A DNA stretch of 64,000 nucleotides from the NCBI GenBank assembly GCA_963662155.1, contig OY759265.1:46493906-46557905 (forward strand). Reading direction: 5' to 3'. A model generated the notes under the pieces. It had not been told where the DNA came from, did no database searches, and worked only from the letters and a program-made list of their open reading frames with translations. The stretch is from Lamellibrachia columna. Taxonomy: Eukaryota > Annelida > Polychaeta > Sabellida > Siboglinidae. A program made the translations under genes and the position numbers. Shown here piece after piece: positions 1 through 11,734 of this stretch. Every line of letters starts with the position of its first letter. Position 1 is the first letter of the stretch.

Positions 1-825
1 TGCTGACTTGGAGGAAACGCACCAACCTGCTGCACCACATTGACACCGTTATTAACTGCGGTGCTGCTGAGTGGTGCAATGCAGACTTGATGGGAGCATC
101 AATTTTCATATTGATTGTTTGATTTCTGTGTGTCTGCTTCCATAATTGTTTGTATAACAGGTTATTTGGTGCACTGCATCTGTGGATATCTGAGTGTTTC
201 CAGTACTGGTTTTGTTGCATAAGTATGATCAGCCAAAAAAATTTACCTTTACAAAATTAAGATATTTGCTTTAAAATGTGTCTCATTTTTGTACTTGTTG
301 CCCCGTTAAAATCACTCTGATTTATCAGATTTATCAAAATATTAACACATTTTGCTTTAAGAATTCTGTTCACTGGGTCTTGTCTGAATGACTGTTTTAT
401 TGGACATGATTGGTTAAAAGTAATATCTGTACAAAATGTGTTAATGTTGTGAACTTGTGCCTCTTTATATTTTTGAGAATACCTGATTTGGCGATGAATT
501 AAAACATGCTAGTTTTCTGCTTTTAGCGCTTTTAACAATTTTAACGCTTTTAACACTGCTGCAATTAAAGCACACCAACAAATATTCACCTTTGAAGATG
601 AAAATTAATTTAATATGTTTTTAACCAGATGATTTAGTGGTCTTTCAAACTTCTATATTTTATTTTATTTCTTATTGTAAATATACCAACTACAGCAATG
701 AAGATTAAAGCACGAAGTATAACATTGTTAATTTATGCATACTTTGTCCTGGATAGAACAATTAAGAAAACTTTGGTATTTTAATTCTACGAAGCCCTAA
801 CTAGCTGCGCATCTGTTAAAGGTGC
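1..825. other. Unassigned DNA at window start
   Basis: No feature is established. The first 120 bases are visibly richer in G+C than what follows and stay open for 39 codons in the third frame, ending in TGA at 120-122. That is short enough to be chance, so it is not called as an exon. The rest is AT-rich with no repeat unit that I recognise. An AATAAA-like hexamer near 827 could serve as a poly(A) signal, but such hexamers are common in sequence of this composition. Confidence 0.3.
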
Positions 826-1321
826 TTAATAAAGAAAAATTTTTGCTGGGTAATTTCAGTTAAAATTAATTTTGTGAAAAATCAAACCTACCTAGTATCC
901 ACTGCAACATGCTAGCTCGTTTGTGCTACTTTTATATGTAGTTTTTGTGAAATCATCAGACAAACTATTAAATTAATTAACGTTTGTTCAAGCATTAACT
1001 GAAGTGATAATCTAAATGCTTAAAAATCATGATTTTCTTCCTTGGTGAAATTTTTTAACTTTGTCATGTGATCGGCAAGAGGATTGAGGTCACGCCCATG
1101 ATAAGCAATGACCAAAACAGTGCTTACCATTTTGGATATCCACTATTTTGACCCTTACCAGATCTAACGACTAAAGTCAATTCTTTCGATGATTTGAACA
1201 AAAATAGGCATTTTTTATTAAATCGACTGCAGATGTTACATAAACTATTCACACACTACATATTTGGACACCAATGAACCGGATTTGCAATAGGCTAAAT
1301 CAGTTGAGGAAGCAGTTTTAA
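826..1321 (+). mobile_element. TTAA-flanked dispersed repeat, copy A
   Basis: This is one of nine copies in the window of a roughly 470-bp non-autonomous element. It shares the ordered blocks AAATCAAACCTACCTAG, GACAAACTATTAAATTAA, CAATTCTTTCGATGATTT, AACTATTCACACACTAC and GGCTAAATCAGTTGAGGA with the other copies. The right end runs into TTAA at 1318-1321. The left end is diverged, so the start is approximate. It has no coding capacity. Confidence 0.7.
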
Positions 1322-2089
1322 TCAGTGAAACCCTTTATACTCTTTGACAGCTACAACATCAAGCACAGCAAAAAGTCCTAGGTACTGATTACATATTAAC
1401 AACACCGGGACTTAGAGAGCAAAAACCGTCCGTGTGGTCAGTGCTGGTGGCTTGACATGTAGTGTTGAGGGGATGACCGATGACAGTGTTCCTTGGGTGA
1501 ATATGTGTAGGAAGTGTAAGAATCGACAAGTTCTCCTTGGGCCAGTTCGCACCGCTGGGACCTTAACATTGATTGTAACTGTCGTTAGGCAGTGGAGAGA
1601 GGTGGCACAGATTGCTAGGGAGATTGCCTGGCTCGCTGCCTGCGTCACTACGCTCTGTCAGTCCTCTGAGGACTTGCGATTCACCAGCAGCGGAGAGATG
1701 AATAAATATTATGCTTGTAGTTAACACTGCATGGACCCTATACATAAATCAAAGGTTTCATTAAGTGATCTCCTCTCATGTGGGTTTTTGACCCTAGAGA
1801 TGGCGAGTAGTAGGCACATTGCAGTTAGTCTTCCACTTTGTACGGCTGTTAGTGCTTATATGGTCATGCTGAGTTCCCGGCCAGCCTAAGTGGTGGGTAA
1901 CTTTACCAAGCACGGACCCTGGGGCAGAGAGAATCTTCTTTTTGCAAACCACTGCTTTTAATGTCCCCCTGTGAGCGAGGAAATGACTGAACGAAAACAC
2001 CAAATTCTAAGCTGTATCTACCCATGCCTATAGACTGAAATAATGTGAATGATATTTCACTGTGTTGTGATGATACCAATAGCATGCAG
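1322..2089. other. Unassigned DNA
   Basis: No gene or repeat was recognised. Short overlapping open frames occur on both strands at 1412-1745 but show no domain, splice context or similarity that I recognise. Confidence 0.3.
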
Positions 2090-2214
2090 CTGTATGTGAG
2101 TGTATGTGAGTGCGTGCATGTGTGCGTCCGTGCATGGGTACATGCATGCATGTAATGCATGCATGAACACGTGTACACGTGCGCATGCACACATGCAGAC
2201 ACACAGACACACAT
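2090..2214. repeat. Alternating purine-pyrimidine (TG/CA) tract
   Basis: Degenerate TGTG, TGCG and CATG runs change strand sense in the middle, from TG-rich to CA-rich. The tract contains a 14-bp perfect palindrome, CACGTGTACACGTG, near 2168-2181, and GCATGCATG-type palindromes before it. Such tracts are prone to Z-DNA and to slippage. The Cys/His/Val-rich open frames across it are by-products of the repeat. Confidence 0.8.
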
Positions 2215-3117
2215 TAAAAATCTTGGGCCCAATCTGTTGTTATGGCATGTCTCAGTCTCCATATGGTGACTGGGGAGACACCTCTAGATGAACAGTGACT
2301 GCAGCGATTGTGAAGCGCTGTTTGATTGCATTAGACATTGACGCGAAGCGGAATTAAGCCCCACTCGGGCGTGCTCACATCGCGATCCCAGAGCCGCCTC
2401 CCAGGAATAGTATGTTGATTAAAAACACTGCCGTTGCTACTCTTCACGGCTACGGTGCCATCTCGGGATTTTATTTTTGGCGAGAAAACTAAATCGGAAT
2501 TACACGCTCCCGCAACATCGCTGTTGAGAATACTAATTGGAAGGAACTGAAGGGTGTGAGAATATTCAAGGGTGCTCATTATTAGTCACATGTTACAAAG
2601 ACTAATGAAACAAGTTTGGAACATCTAATAGCGCTTCGCAAATCCTCTTGAATATATATTCATCAACAGTGTTTCTTGTTAAGTAATGTCGAAGGAGAAC
2701 AAATTTATCTCAGCTCTAAGGGCCATGTATTATAGCCTGCTGCTAATGCAGCATAATTCATAAAAATTAAATATATTAGATAAACAGTAGAGTTGCCCGT
2801 AAAAAATCCCCTGTTATTGTTGCCACAGTTTAATCTGTTTAAATAAATAACTGCCTTTTATTTTTCACTTTGCCTATGTGTAAAGTTTTGAGTACCTGAC
2901 AGGTTAGGTTATACATATACAAAAGAATCACATATTTATATGTTTGCATTAGCCATATGTATATCATCCAAAAGATACACATTTCCAACATCATATACTG
3001 TTAGGAAATGGTATGTTTATGAAATAATGTGATGCTCTGCCAGAAAGGGTTGTACTCATTGTCTGCTGACATCATCAACATATTATTGTTCAGTAAAACA
3101 TTATGTGTCAGTTTTCC
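2215..3117. other. Unassigned AT-rich DNA
   Basis: Nothing recognised. It is AT-rich with scattered short palindromes and has no tandem unit or supported coding frame. Confidence 0.3.
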
Positions 3118-3366
3118 TCATCAATCCTTGATGGCACATGGTTTATCAAGAGTCCAACAATTATTTATGTGTAACCTGCCCTTCTGATATGTTTGTCTGT
3201 TTTGTTTTTAAATATAATAATGTATTCACAATATACAATATATATATTTTTTCGCCCAAGAGTCGTGGGAGTTCACGCTGCGAACATTTACACAGTAGGT
3301 AATATGTTCCAATCATTTATCGTCCTCTCCGACAATGAATACTTTCTGACATCTAGTCTACACTGT
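3118..3366 (-). mobile_element. Decayed 3' tail of a non-LTR retrotransposon (LINE)
   Basis: Read on the minus strand from 3366 downward, it encodes the start of a familiar LINE polyprotein C-terminus: a C-R-L-D-V-R-K-Y-S block, then R-T-I-N-D-W-N. Frame breaks and an insertion of about 60 bp with TATA-rich sequence follow, then F-K-N-K and R-R-A-G-Y-T with a stop. The same tail occurs at 18531-18762 and 25597-25830. It is 5' truncated and non-functional. The family belongs broadly to the CR1/jockey-like LINEs with this C-terminal motif; the exact clade is not determined. Confidence 0.65.
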
Positions 3367-3513
3367 TCATTATAATATTACAATGTAAGAAGGCAGGTGA
3401 CTTGAGGAATCCCATCTGATTTGACATAAACAGTGGATAATAGAAACATGTTTACTGCATTCATCTCTGCTCAACCAGATCACAACAGCCCAAGGCTTTC
3501 TGCCTACACATTG

Positions 3514-3579
3514 CTCTCCTGTATCTGTTATCCAGTGCATTGGATTCTCTCCTGTATCTGTTATCCAGTGCATTGGATT
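3514..3579 (+). repeat. 33-bp unit, two copies
   Basis: Two adjacent identical 33-bp copies begin CTCTCCTGTATCTG at 3514 and 3547. This is a minimal tandem duplication with no coding role seen. Confidence 0.9.
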
Positions 3580-3656
3580 CTCACAATATCACATTGTGAT
3601 AACATTCACAATAAATCTGGAACAATGTCAGAAATATCATAAACTGCAGCAGTTCC

Positions 3657-3799
3657 TTAACGGTCAGTTAGATTTTTGTCCGTCTCATTTGATAATCAGT
3701 TCGCAAAACATATCATACCTACCTAGCATCCACTATGAAATGCTTGCTTTATTATGCTTTGTACACATTTTCGTTACCCGATCTAATGATCAGTTTTAA
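3657..3799 (+). mobile_element. TTAA-flanked dispersed repeat, copy B (internally deleted)
   Basis: Only the left third of the family (AGATTTTTGTCC to CCTACCTAGCATCCACTATG) and a short right-hand block (GTTACCCGATCTAATGATCA) remain. The central region and most of the right end are missing. TTAA occurs at 3657-3660 and 3796-3799, so this 143-bp derivative may still show both flanks, although the second TTAA may be chance. Confidence 0.6.
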
Positions 3800-4419
3800 G
3801 TTGACCGAGTTCTGTGAGTGTGACCAGAGATGACTTTGACCAGCATTGCGTCGCATTGTGCCTGGCTCTAATCGCTTCCTATTCGCCTGCCACATCAGTA
3901 ATCATCTTACAGCGCTCCCATCTCCCGGGACAGTGAGGCACATATGAATGTCGCAGAATTGTTTGCCAATGCCAGTTGCATAATTACTTGTATTTACATC
4001 CGAGGGTCAGGAGAGAGGTCCCCATTGCTTGCGGTATCGGTCATGTCTGCGTGCCTCTAACATGGTTATAGTCTTATAAACGCCCCATTGCCCTCGTTAA
4101 TGCTTCCCCTCTCTGCCACTCTGCCAGGCTATCTACGCTACTTTATGACTTCCACTGTCGCTTATAGCCAAATAAAGACAGTGTTTCACTGTCTTAAGTA
4201 GGTTGTTATCCTTGTCTCACGTTTGACTAGTTATTGTTTTAAATGCTTGTAAATAAATGGTAGATAGTTCTTAAATGTGTTTTCATAAGCAGATGTTGGG
4301 TAAATAGTGTACTCCTCTTAACAGAATCTCTTTAATACAGCGTCAATAGGGAATGATTCCATCCCTGCCAATATATTTGATTATACTAAGCAGCTGATTC
4401 TGTTAAGCAGATGATTCAT
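3800..4419. other. Unassigned DNA
   Basis: No recognisable gene or repeat between two copies of the dispersed TTAA family. Confidence 0.3.
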
Positions 4420-4909
4420 TTAAAACTCCATCCTCAGTTGATTTAGGCTGTCACGAATCCAGTTTGTTGATGTCCAAATGTGTAGTGTGTGAATAGTTTA
4501 AGTAATATCCGCAGTCGATTTAATAAAAACAACATTTTGTTGAAATCATCAAAAGAAATGACAATGGTCATTAGATCTGGTAAGGCTCAAAACATTGGTT
4601 AACCAAAACGGTAAACACTTTGTGGGGTCAAGGCCGATCATGGGTGTGACTTCCATCCTCTTTGCCGATCACATAACAAAGTTATGAAATTTCACCAAGG
4701 GTTTTCGGTGTTTCCATTTTCACTGTTTCCATTTTCACTTCAGTTGATGTTTGACCAAACATTAAATAATTTAATAGTTTGTCTGATGATTTCATACAAA
4801 ACGACATCCGTTGCACAAACGTACAAGCATGTTGTAGTGGAGAGTATGTAGGTTTGATTTTTCGCAAAATGGATTTGAAATGAAGCAATCGAATTGAAGA
4901 GGGACCTGT
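4420..4909 (-). mobile_element. TTAA-flanked dispersed repeat, copy C
   Basis: A near full-length copy in reverse orientation. It opens with TTAA at 4420-4423 and the terminal motif AACTCCATCCTCAGTTGATTT, and ends with GAAGAGGGACCTG, the inverted counterpart. The ordered internal blocks match copies A and D. A 60-bp segment around 4615-4680 (CAAGGCCGATCATGG...) is shared with copy A (about 1060-1140, inverted), which suggests A and C belong to one subfamily. The right-hand TTAA is not preserved. Confidence 0.75.
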
Positions 4910-7212
4910 GACACAAGCAGAGTCCAGTATATATATTCTATATATTCTATATGTATTTTGTATTATATAATAGTGTATGTAATGGAATATGTATACATGC
5001 ATACATAGTACACACACACTGGTTCTCGTAGGTGATACACCTACGTAAGTTGCTGTGGCAAGTCCAGGAACTATAGATGTATATCCTACGCTTCAATGCT
5101 ACGGCTGCAGTAAGACATGGATGAGATATGAGACATTCCTGCCAGCGTTTGTGCCAGACAAATGATTATAAACAAATAGTATTTGGCCTGCATCATATCC
5201 AACAAGAGTCATCTTTAATTGAGCTGTCTATCGCTGGTGGTTAAGCTGCTTCTAATTCACTTTGGTCTTATTGCATTCTCCTGCTTGGCGTAATGATGTG
5301 ACTGCCTGGCCCTGGGGCTCCTTGCATCTAGTTATGCTGTATGTAAGGCAAAATGTAGGTGCCTAATCCACTTATTCATCACAAGGATCACTGTACATGC
5401 CTTGCTGTTGTCTCAGGCTCTGTTGTAGCTCTGGTACCAATGAATGGCCTCGGAAGTCTTCTTCTCTCGTATGGATAGTGCAGAGTTTCACAGTTGTATT
5501 TTGAGGTTGTTGATCTACTGGCTGCTTTATGGGAAACTGAGTGAACTGCGGAGATTCCTCGCTGAAGGCGAACATGTGGTAGTAGTTAATGATGTGGTCA
5601 ACTGACTGCATGATTACCCACTATATTATATAGGTTTCAGAACTCAAACGTTTCGGTCTAAAACACATAATAATAAAAAATATGTTTGTATCAATCCCAT
5701 GTATATTATTTGTTGGTTAATGTTCAACTTGTGCCATACAAAGTAATTTCTTTTATTTATTGTTTGTCGGTTAATGGGAGATGACATTAATTTTAAAACA
5801 TTGCACATTCGTTCAGTGGATTGGTAGGAAACTGTCTATGTTGCTTGAAATGATATCGAGCCATAAAAACTCCTACATGTTCAAAGAAAAAACTTGTAGT
5901 AAAGAAATGAAATAATCTACACTACATCTAAGTCAGTGATTGTTTCTTAGAAAAGTTTTCCTGCTGCCACAAGAATACTTAGATAGCATAGTCTTTACGG
6001 CCCCGTCCCAGGCTTTATCAGTAAGTGCGTTAAAATGACGAAGCGTTTCTGCGTTTAACTCTCTGGTCTGGGATGAAGACAAAACTTGTAATGAAGAAGT
6101 GAACTAATTAACACACCAGTGAGTGACTTCAGGACGAAGGGTAGGATGGTGGCTATTTGCATCAGTCGAGGACATGATTTGGCGATGGCATAAGCTGCTC
6201 AGTTGATGGGCCCTACCAAATGAAACATTACATTATTGATCTGCATTGAAATGAGAGATAATCATCACATTCAGCAGTCAGCCATGAGCAGCTATTCTTG
6301 CTGATGTCTCATCGTAGGACGGCAAAGTAGGCTAGCCATCAGGTTGAGAGAGAATGTGTGGCTGGCTCGGAAGTGGCTGTTTTGTCCAAGTGTTCTCATG
6401 TCTCCTTCAAGATTCACTCGCAGTCTCTGGCCTTCCTGTTGCACAAATGTTTATGACGCAGCGCAGGAGAACGTCAAGTGAAGGCAGCTGATAACGTTAT
6501 ATTTGATGTTCACTGACATGCTTTATTAGCATTTGTGCTTCTGGTTTTTTGACAATGAGTTACCAAGATAGCATTCTGTGATACCGCTATATGGCTAGCT
6601 GCTTGAGTAAAAATCACTAAGGAAAATACAAATACAGATCAGTTTGCAAGCATGTGTGTACACGTGTGCAATGTGCATGCAGGTTTGCACGAATGTTTAA
6701 ATCTGTTATGGTTGACAGCATTTCATCCAGCAAGATTCTATGTATTAAATTCATATAAAAGGAATTGCTTTTATTTTCAAATTTGTTAATTAATAAAATT
6801 TGCTGTACTTTTCATATTTTCAGTACACCCTTACCAACATTGTCTGAAATAATAATCTGTTGTCATGGATACTCGCAGGAAATAGCAGTGCGTTGCACTG
6901 TGGCCATAACAATGGTTGATTCTGCTGTACACTGGGCTGGCAGATGATTCGTGGTTCTTGATACAGTGCAGTCAATTACCAGTGTTAGGTAGCTATCAGC
7001 ATCTTATCTGGCGTTCTTTCTTCACCGTTCTGTGTAGCTGGGACAGTCTAACGATCCTCAAAATGAAATGTTGTCTGCTTGCACACCTTTGTAGATATTT
7101 CTCTGCATACTTGAGAATGCTTACACAAACTCTTATCTCTGTATTGTGAGTGGCACACATTTTCACAAATCCTGTTCCACTTACTAATTTTCATGGTTGA
7201 TATAATATTATA
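4910..7212. other. Unassigned DNA
   Basis: About 2.3 kb with no supported gene. A short TATATTC repeat lies near 4925-4970 and a TG/CA-rich stretch with ACACGTGTGCA near 6650-6690. An open frame of 79 codons on the minus strand at 5372-5611 has no recognisable domain or splice context. Confidence 0.3.
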
Positions 7213-7760
7213 TAATCAAACCTGCTCCAGTGACCACCTGCATTAAGAGACCACCTGTCATTAACGACCAGTCAACTCCTCCCATAGTACCACCTGTATT
7301 AAGGTAAACTTATATTGAGAGACCACGTGTATTAAGAGACCATCTACATTAAGAGACCACCTGCATTAAGAGACCACCTGTCATTAACGACCACAGTCAA
7401 CTCCTCCAGTAGTACCACCTGTGTTAAGGTAAACTTATATTGAGAGACCACCTGTATTAAGAGACCATCTGCATTAAGAGACCACCTGCATTAAGAGACC
7501 ACCTGCATTAAGAGACCACCTGTCATTAACGACCACAGTCAACTTCTCCCGTAGTACCACCTGTATTAAGGTAAACTTATATTGAGAGACCACCTGCATT
7601 AAGAGACCACCTGCATTAAGAGACCACCTGTCATTAACGACCACAGTCAACTCCTCCCGTAGTACCACCTGTATTAAGGTACAACCCATATTAAGAAACC
7701 ACCTGTATTAAGTAATTTTTACTATCCATTGAGTGGTCCAATAAGATAGGTTTGACTGTA
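7213..7760. mobile_element. Inverted-repeat-ended element built of tandem GACCACCTG repeats
   Basis: The left end (AATCAAACCTGCTCCAGTGA) and right end (AGATAGGTTTGACTG) are inverted relative to each other around TCAAACCT. Between them, a 17-bp subunit, roughly ACCACCTGCATTAAGAG, is repeated, and larger blocks of about 120-137 bp recur, each with GTCAACTCCTCCC and a GGTAAACTTATATTGAG segment. TA dinucleotides lie at both edges. It looks like a mariner/pogo-sized non-autonomous DNA element whose interior has amplified. The superfamily is inference. Confidence 0.5.
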
Positions 7761-7787
7761 TTCATGAACATATGGCTGTAAACACAT

Positions 7788-7930
7788 ATACCCCCTCTGT
7801 GTGGGATATTTTTATTTCCCAAGGCATAGACACCAGGTAGAAGGTATCTACAGCTTTTATCGTCTCTTCTGAAAGCCACCTGTAATGTGGGATAAATGAA
7901 ATTGTCCAAGTTTTGAAATGTCAGCAGATG
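7788..7930 (-). mobile_element. SINE-like repeat, copy 1
   Basis: Read on the minus strand, it shares AAAACTTGGRCAATTTC, a CCCACATTRCMGG-like block and CCTTCTACCTGGTGTC with copies at 42203-42362 and 46733-46955. It ends in GGGAAATAAAAATATCCC and a CACACAGAGGGGG tail. The tRNA-like head seen in copy 2 is not recognisable here. Confidence 0.55.
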
Positions 7931-8206
7931 GACTCAGTCAACAAATATATTTCACAATCACCTGTGTCTCAGTTTGGTTTCTGTTGCAATGTCAATACAG
8001 GTGTAGTGTTCGCGTGGCATTGCATAATGTGGCATATAGGCATAGCTGTTAATATGTAACTGTGTAAATTCACAATGTCAGGTTCTGCTCATGGGTGCGT
8101 CAGCTGAATAAGTGTGGATGTCTGTGTTTGTTTGAATATGGAATCAGAAAGGTTTCAGTTTGGATAGATTAACAAAGGTGATGACTAATTTTTTGGTTTA
8201 TTTATT

Positions 8207-8673
8207 TTAAAGGTCCCTCCTCAATTAGATTTTTGCCCACCTTGTTTCAGACTCACTTTGTGAAAAATAAAACCTACCTAGTATTGACTATGACATGCTC
8301 GCTTGTTCGTAGACATGTTATTTAGTTTTGGTGAGATCATTGGCAAACTAATAAATTATTTTGGACCTGGTCTGGTCAACAGTGAAAAAGAAAAATGCAA
8401 AGGTGGCTCTGCCCCTACAGCTGTTCACACTTTCACAGGTTACCCGATCTAATGATCAAAATAAATTCTTTCGATGATTTTAGTAAAAGTATGTATTCAT
8501 TCTTTAAGCCAACTACGCATAATACTTGAACTATTCACACACAGCATAATATATAATACTTGAACTATTCACACACAGCATAATACATAATATTGAACTA
8601 TTCACACACTGCAGATTTTGAACATCAACCAACTTGATTTACGATGGGCTAAGTCAGGAGGAGGGAGTTTTAA
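8207..8673 (+). mobile_element. TTAA-flanked dispersed repeat, copy D (best preserved)
   Basis: The clearest copy of the family. TTAA at 8207-8210 is followed by AGGTCCCTCCTCAATTAGAT; the right end GGAGGAGGGAGTT runs into TTAA at 8670-8673. The ends are inverted repeats sharing TCCCTCCTC. About 467 bp with no open frame of note, so non-autonomous. Inside it, a segment of about 34 bp containing TTGAACTATTCACACAC is present three times (8519-8610) but only once in the other copies. Confidence 0.8.
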
Positions 8674-8962
8674 CAAAGTTTTCACCTGTTGTCACATGTA
8701 CTTAATAAGTGCATAAACATGTTCGGCTGTGTGCAATGATTTGTTATTCCTCCTGGCCTTTGTCGCAACAACTGCACCAAAAACTGATCAATAATTGCTG
8801 AATGTTTGATTTCACAATGTCTCCAGTACTACTGCATAAATGTTCTTTCATGCATAATTAATGTCAGTATTTAATTATATTGTATTAATTCCTATGCAGT
8901 TTTTGTATGAAATGTTAATGTAAATGAGCAGCAAAAAGTAAATCTATTTTATATGTACACAG

Positions 8963-9091
8963 GTAGCTATAAAAGTGATCGACACACGCAAGATCAAGGA
9001 GGACTACATCCGAGCTAATCTGCATCGTGAAGCAACAATTCTTGCACAACTTCGACATCCTAACATCATTCGACTGTATGAGACGCTCAAG
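8963..9091 (+). CDS. Protein kinase exon: N-lobe with VAIK lysine (HUNK-like, partial)
   Basis: An internal exon of 43 codons, open in one frame, preceded by ...ACACAG and followed by GTAGGA, both good splice borders. Its protein starts V-A-I-K-V-I-D, giving the beta-3 lysine that binds ATP phosphates. L-H-R-E-A follows, giving the alpha-C glutamate that pairs with that lysine, then R-H-P-N-I-I-R-L-Y-E, typical of CAMK/AMPK-related kinases. The gene should encode a cytosolic Ser/Thr kinase. The glycine-rich loop must be in an earlier exon, which I could not find in 1-8962. The next exon is at 59167 and joins in phase 0. The Y-I-R-A-N-L-H-R-E spacing resembles HUNK (known: N-L-R-R-E) more than NUAK or SNRK. 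The kinase assignment is strong; the subfamily is tentative, so no symbol is given. Confidence 0.9.
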
Positions 9092-9270
9092 GTAGGACGA
9101 GTGACCAACAAATTGTAATTAATGTATATTATTATATAAATGTGAAAGTGTTCTAGTTGATAGAATAAATTAATATAGATTTTCTTTCTAACACAACTAT
9201 TAAATTTAACTCAAAGAAACGTTGAAGTTAATTCACTTCAATAGTTGTGCTAAAAGGAATTAATATACAA

Positions 9271-9276
9271 TGTGTG

Positions 9277-9363
<87 letters not shown>

Positions 9364-9376
9364 ATGCGTGCGTGCA
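9271..9376 (+). repeat. (TGCG)n microsatellite
   Basis: About 100 bp of nearly perfect TGCG repeats, with TGTG at the start and TGCATGCG interruptions at the end. It lies about 180 bases inside the intron, downstream of the kinase donor. Alternating purine-pyrimidine sequence of this type can adopt Z-DNA. The Cys/Val/Arg and His/Ala/Arg open frames are repeat artefacts. Confidence 0.95.
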
Positions 9377-10108
9377 TTTGTATACATAATAGTACACACA
9401 TTTTTATACACAGTGTACACACACAAACAATGTATTTTTTAATTAACTTGATGAGATGTACTTGAAATAATACAGGTATGTACATGAAATGTACAGGTAG
9501 AAACCCTTTTTCTTCGGAGTACAACATGATGAGCAACAAGTGGATCAGGGCACTCCAGAGTACACCGTGATGGTTTGAATTCTTTGTTGATAGAAACCAT
9601 CAACTTTGACGTAACAGTTGTATTTGTTGGCGTTCTCTTGACCAAAGTATAAATTATGTAATTCCTGTGAATGAGTTCATGCCATTCAGTGAACTACGAA
9701 AAGGTGCATCTCTAGTGAAGTCTGAAGATTGGTGTTGCAAACACTAGGAAGTCATTATTTATTAAATATCCATATGCGATTGTTTGGCGATGTTTATTTG
9801 ACCAGTTGTAGTCCCATCTGTGATGTTATCTTATTTTATCAGTTACAGTCACATCTTTGATGTTATCTTGTTTGACCAGTTATAGTCTTGTCCCATCTTT
9901 GATGTTATCTTCATGTCTTATCAGCTCCCAGAAACTGGTTGGTTGACCCCCTTACCCGTGATGTAACTTTGGCCATCTAAGGAGATTTCTTTAGTGTTTT
10001 CATTTTCTCTAATATTTTGGTTTTTCAAAACAGTGGTGTTGGATATGTGGTTAGTCAAACAGCCAGTTACATTTTACATTCCCTTCTTGTTCTGATACTA
10101 GTTTAATT
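9377..10108. other. Unassigned intronic DNA
   Basis: There is a short degenerate repeat near 9795-9915 (three occurrences of a GATGTTATCTT block with a CAGTTAYAGTC segment). Otherwise nothing recognised. Confidence 0.3.
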
Positions 10109-10636
10109 CAGAGTTGGGTTTAAATACATATTTGTATTTAACTTTGCTGATTTGGTATACTTGTATTTGAATTTTTCTAGAAGCCCGTATTTGTATTTTT
10201 ATTTTCATATTTGATGTATTTGGTCAGGTAGATGCCAAATGCAGCAACTTGTATTTGGGGTACATTTGACCTGTTTGAACATGCACATTTTAAGATCTTA
10301 AATATTGGACAATTATTGTTCAATGCATAACTACATAACCTAACCCACTTTTTTACCATTTAATTCACTAATAATACTCTATAAAAACATATATTATTAT
10401 AAGAATAGAATATATGTAATGGATTGGTTGTATTGCATATTTGGCCCTTCTGATGTAGGATATTTGAATTTAATCCTGTGTATTTGAAATTTTAATAGGG
10501 CATATCTGTATTTACATTTGATCAAGTGTAAATTGTATCTGAATTTTAAAACAGCATATTTGTATTTAAAGTTTTAGAAGGAACTGTATTTGTATTTAGT
10601 CCACAAAAGCATATTTTTGACCCCAACCCCGGTGTC
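10109..10636. mobile_element. Possible hAT-like element rich in TATTTGTATTT
   Basis: The left edge reads CAGAGTTGGGTTTAAATA and the right edge, reversed, CACCGGGGTTGGGGTCAAAA. Both share GTTGGG near a CA start, as in hAT termini. The interior repeats TATTTGTATTT in both orientations at many points. Candidate 8-bp flanks (GTTTAATT left, GTTTGAAA right) match only partly. No transposase frame. The exact ends and the superfamily are uncertain. Confidence 0.4.
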
Positions 10637-11734
10637 GTTTGAAATCCTGATGTGTTTTGGTTGAATTAAGTGGAAGCTAGGAAAGTGTATGGTATTCACG
10701 GACCTTGAAAAGATTCAGCAGTTATCTTCACAGCGCATTCTTATGTAACGTGATCGGAGAAATCACTTCCGAGAAACAGCAATTTTCTTTTGCAGTCCTA
10801 ACGGCTGATTATTCAGTGATGATGAGCATTCATCAATCATCCGTGTCTGATCAGATGGCAAATGTCTGCACGAATACAGCTGATGCTGGGAAACGTGATA
10901 TTATTACAGACAGATATTAGCACACAAGTTTGTATATAAGGAAGACAGAAAATTTTATTTCTGATTACAGGATCAATATTATGACATTCATACGATGAAA
11001 AGATCTATATTATACTGGATAATGATTAACCCCAAACATAACATACAGTTAGAATTCAGTAGATTTTTTTACACATGTAATAATGTAATAAATTGTTCAT
11101 ATTGATTTGATTTTTAACTCTTCTTTCACATTATGAAGGGTACAATGACTGAATATCTTGTCATATTCTTAAAACCATGTATTTAGTTATTTACCATTTT
11201 AACACAGTTATGTTATATAAATTGTGTTATATATATTTTAATGTTTCTACTCAAGTATTTCGTTTACACTGCCTGCTGAACTTCAAGGCTGATATTCATA
11301 AACAGATAATGGTAAGATAATTTTTTTTATGTGTTTCATTAGGACACCTTTGGTTGGTCAGGAAACTAGAATAGATATACAACTAGGCAACTAGAATATA
11401 TATATATAACATGGTTTTATGCTAAACAAAATTATAAGACTGTACCTTTATTTATAAAAATACAGCAAGAATTAATAGTAGGGGCATATATTTTTGTTTT
11501 TGTTTTGTAAGAATTGTGTCATACAGTAGGTTTCTATTCAAGGCATGCTCTATTTATCAGCGTACGATAGACAGTTACCAGACTCCTGCGGCTAAACAAC
11601 GTTATGACACGGAGGAAATTGAATAGGTGTAGGACAATTTTATGCAATAAGCCAAATTATATGCCTATCCAGTGTGCAGTTAAGCGAGGTTTGTCGTATT
11701 TAGGTCTTCCCATGTGATTTCTCCTGTGCGTTTG
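10637..11734. other. Unassigned AT-rich intronic DNA
   Basis: No supported gene. An open frame of 71 codons at 10705-10920 has no recognisable features. An AT microsatellite-like stretch lies near 11390-11410. Confidence 0.3.

Noticed and set aside
1..8962. Upstream kinase exon with the glycine-rich loop
   Set aside because: No G-x-G-x-F/Y-x-x-V segment with a phase-0 donor was found.
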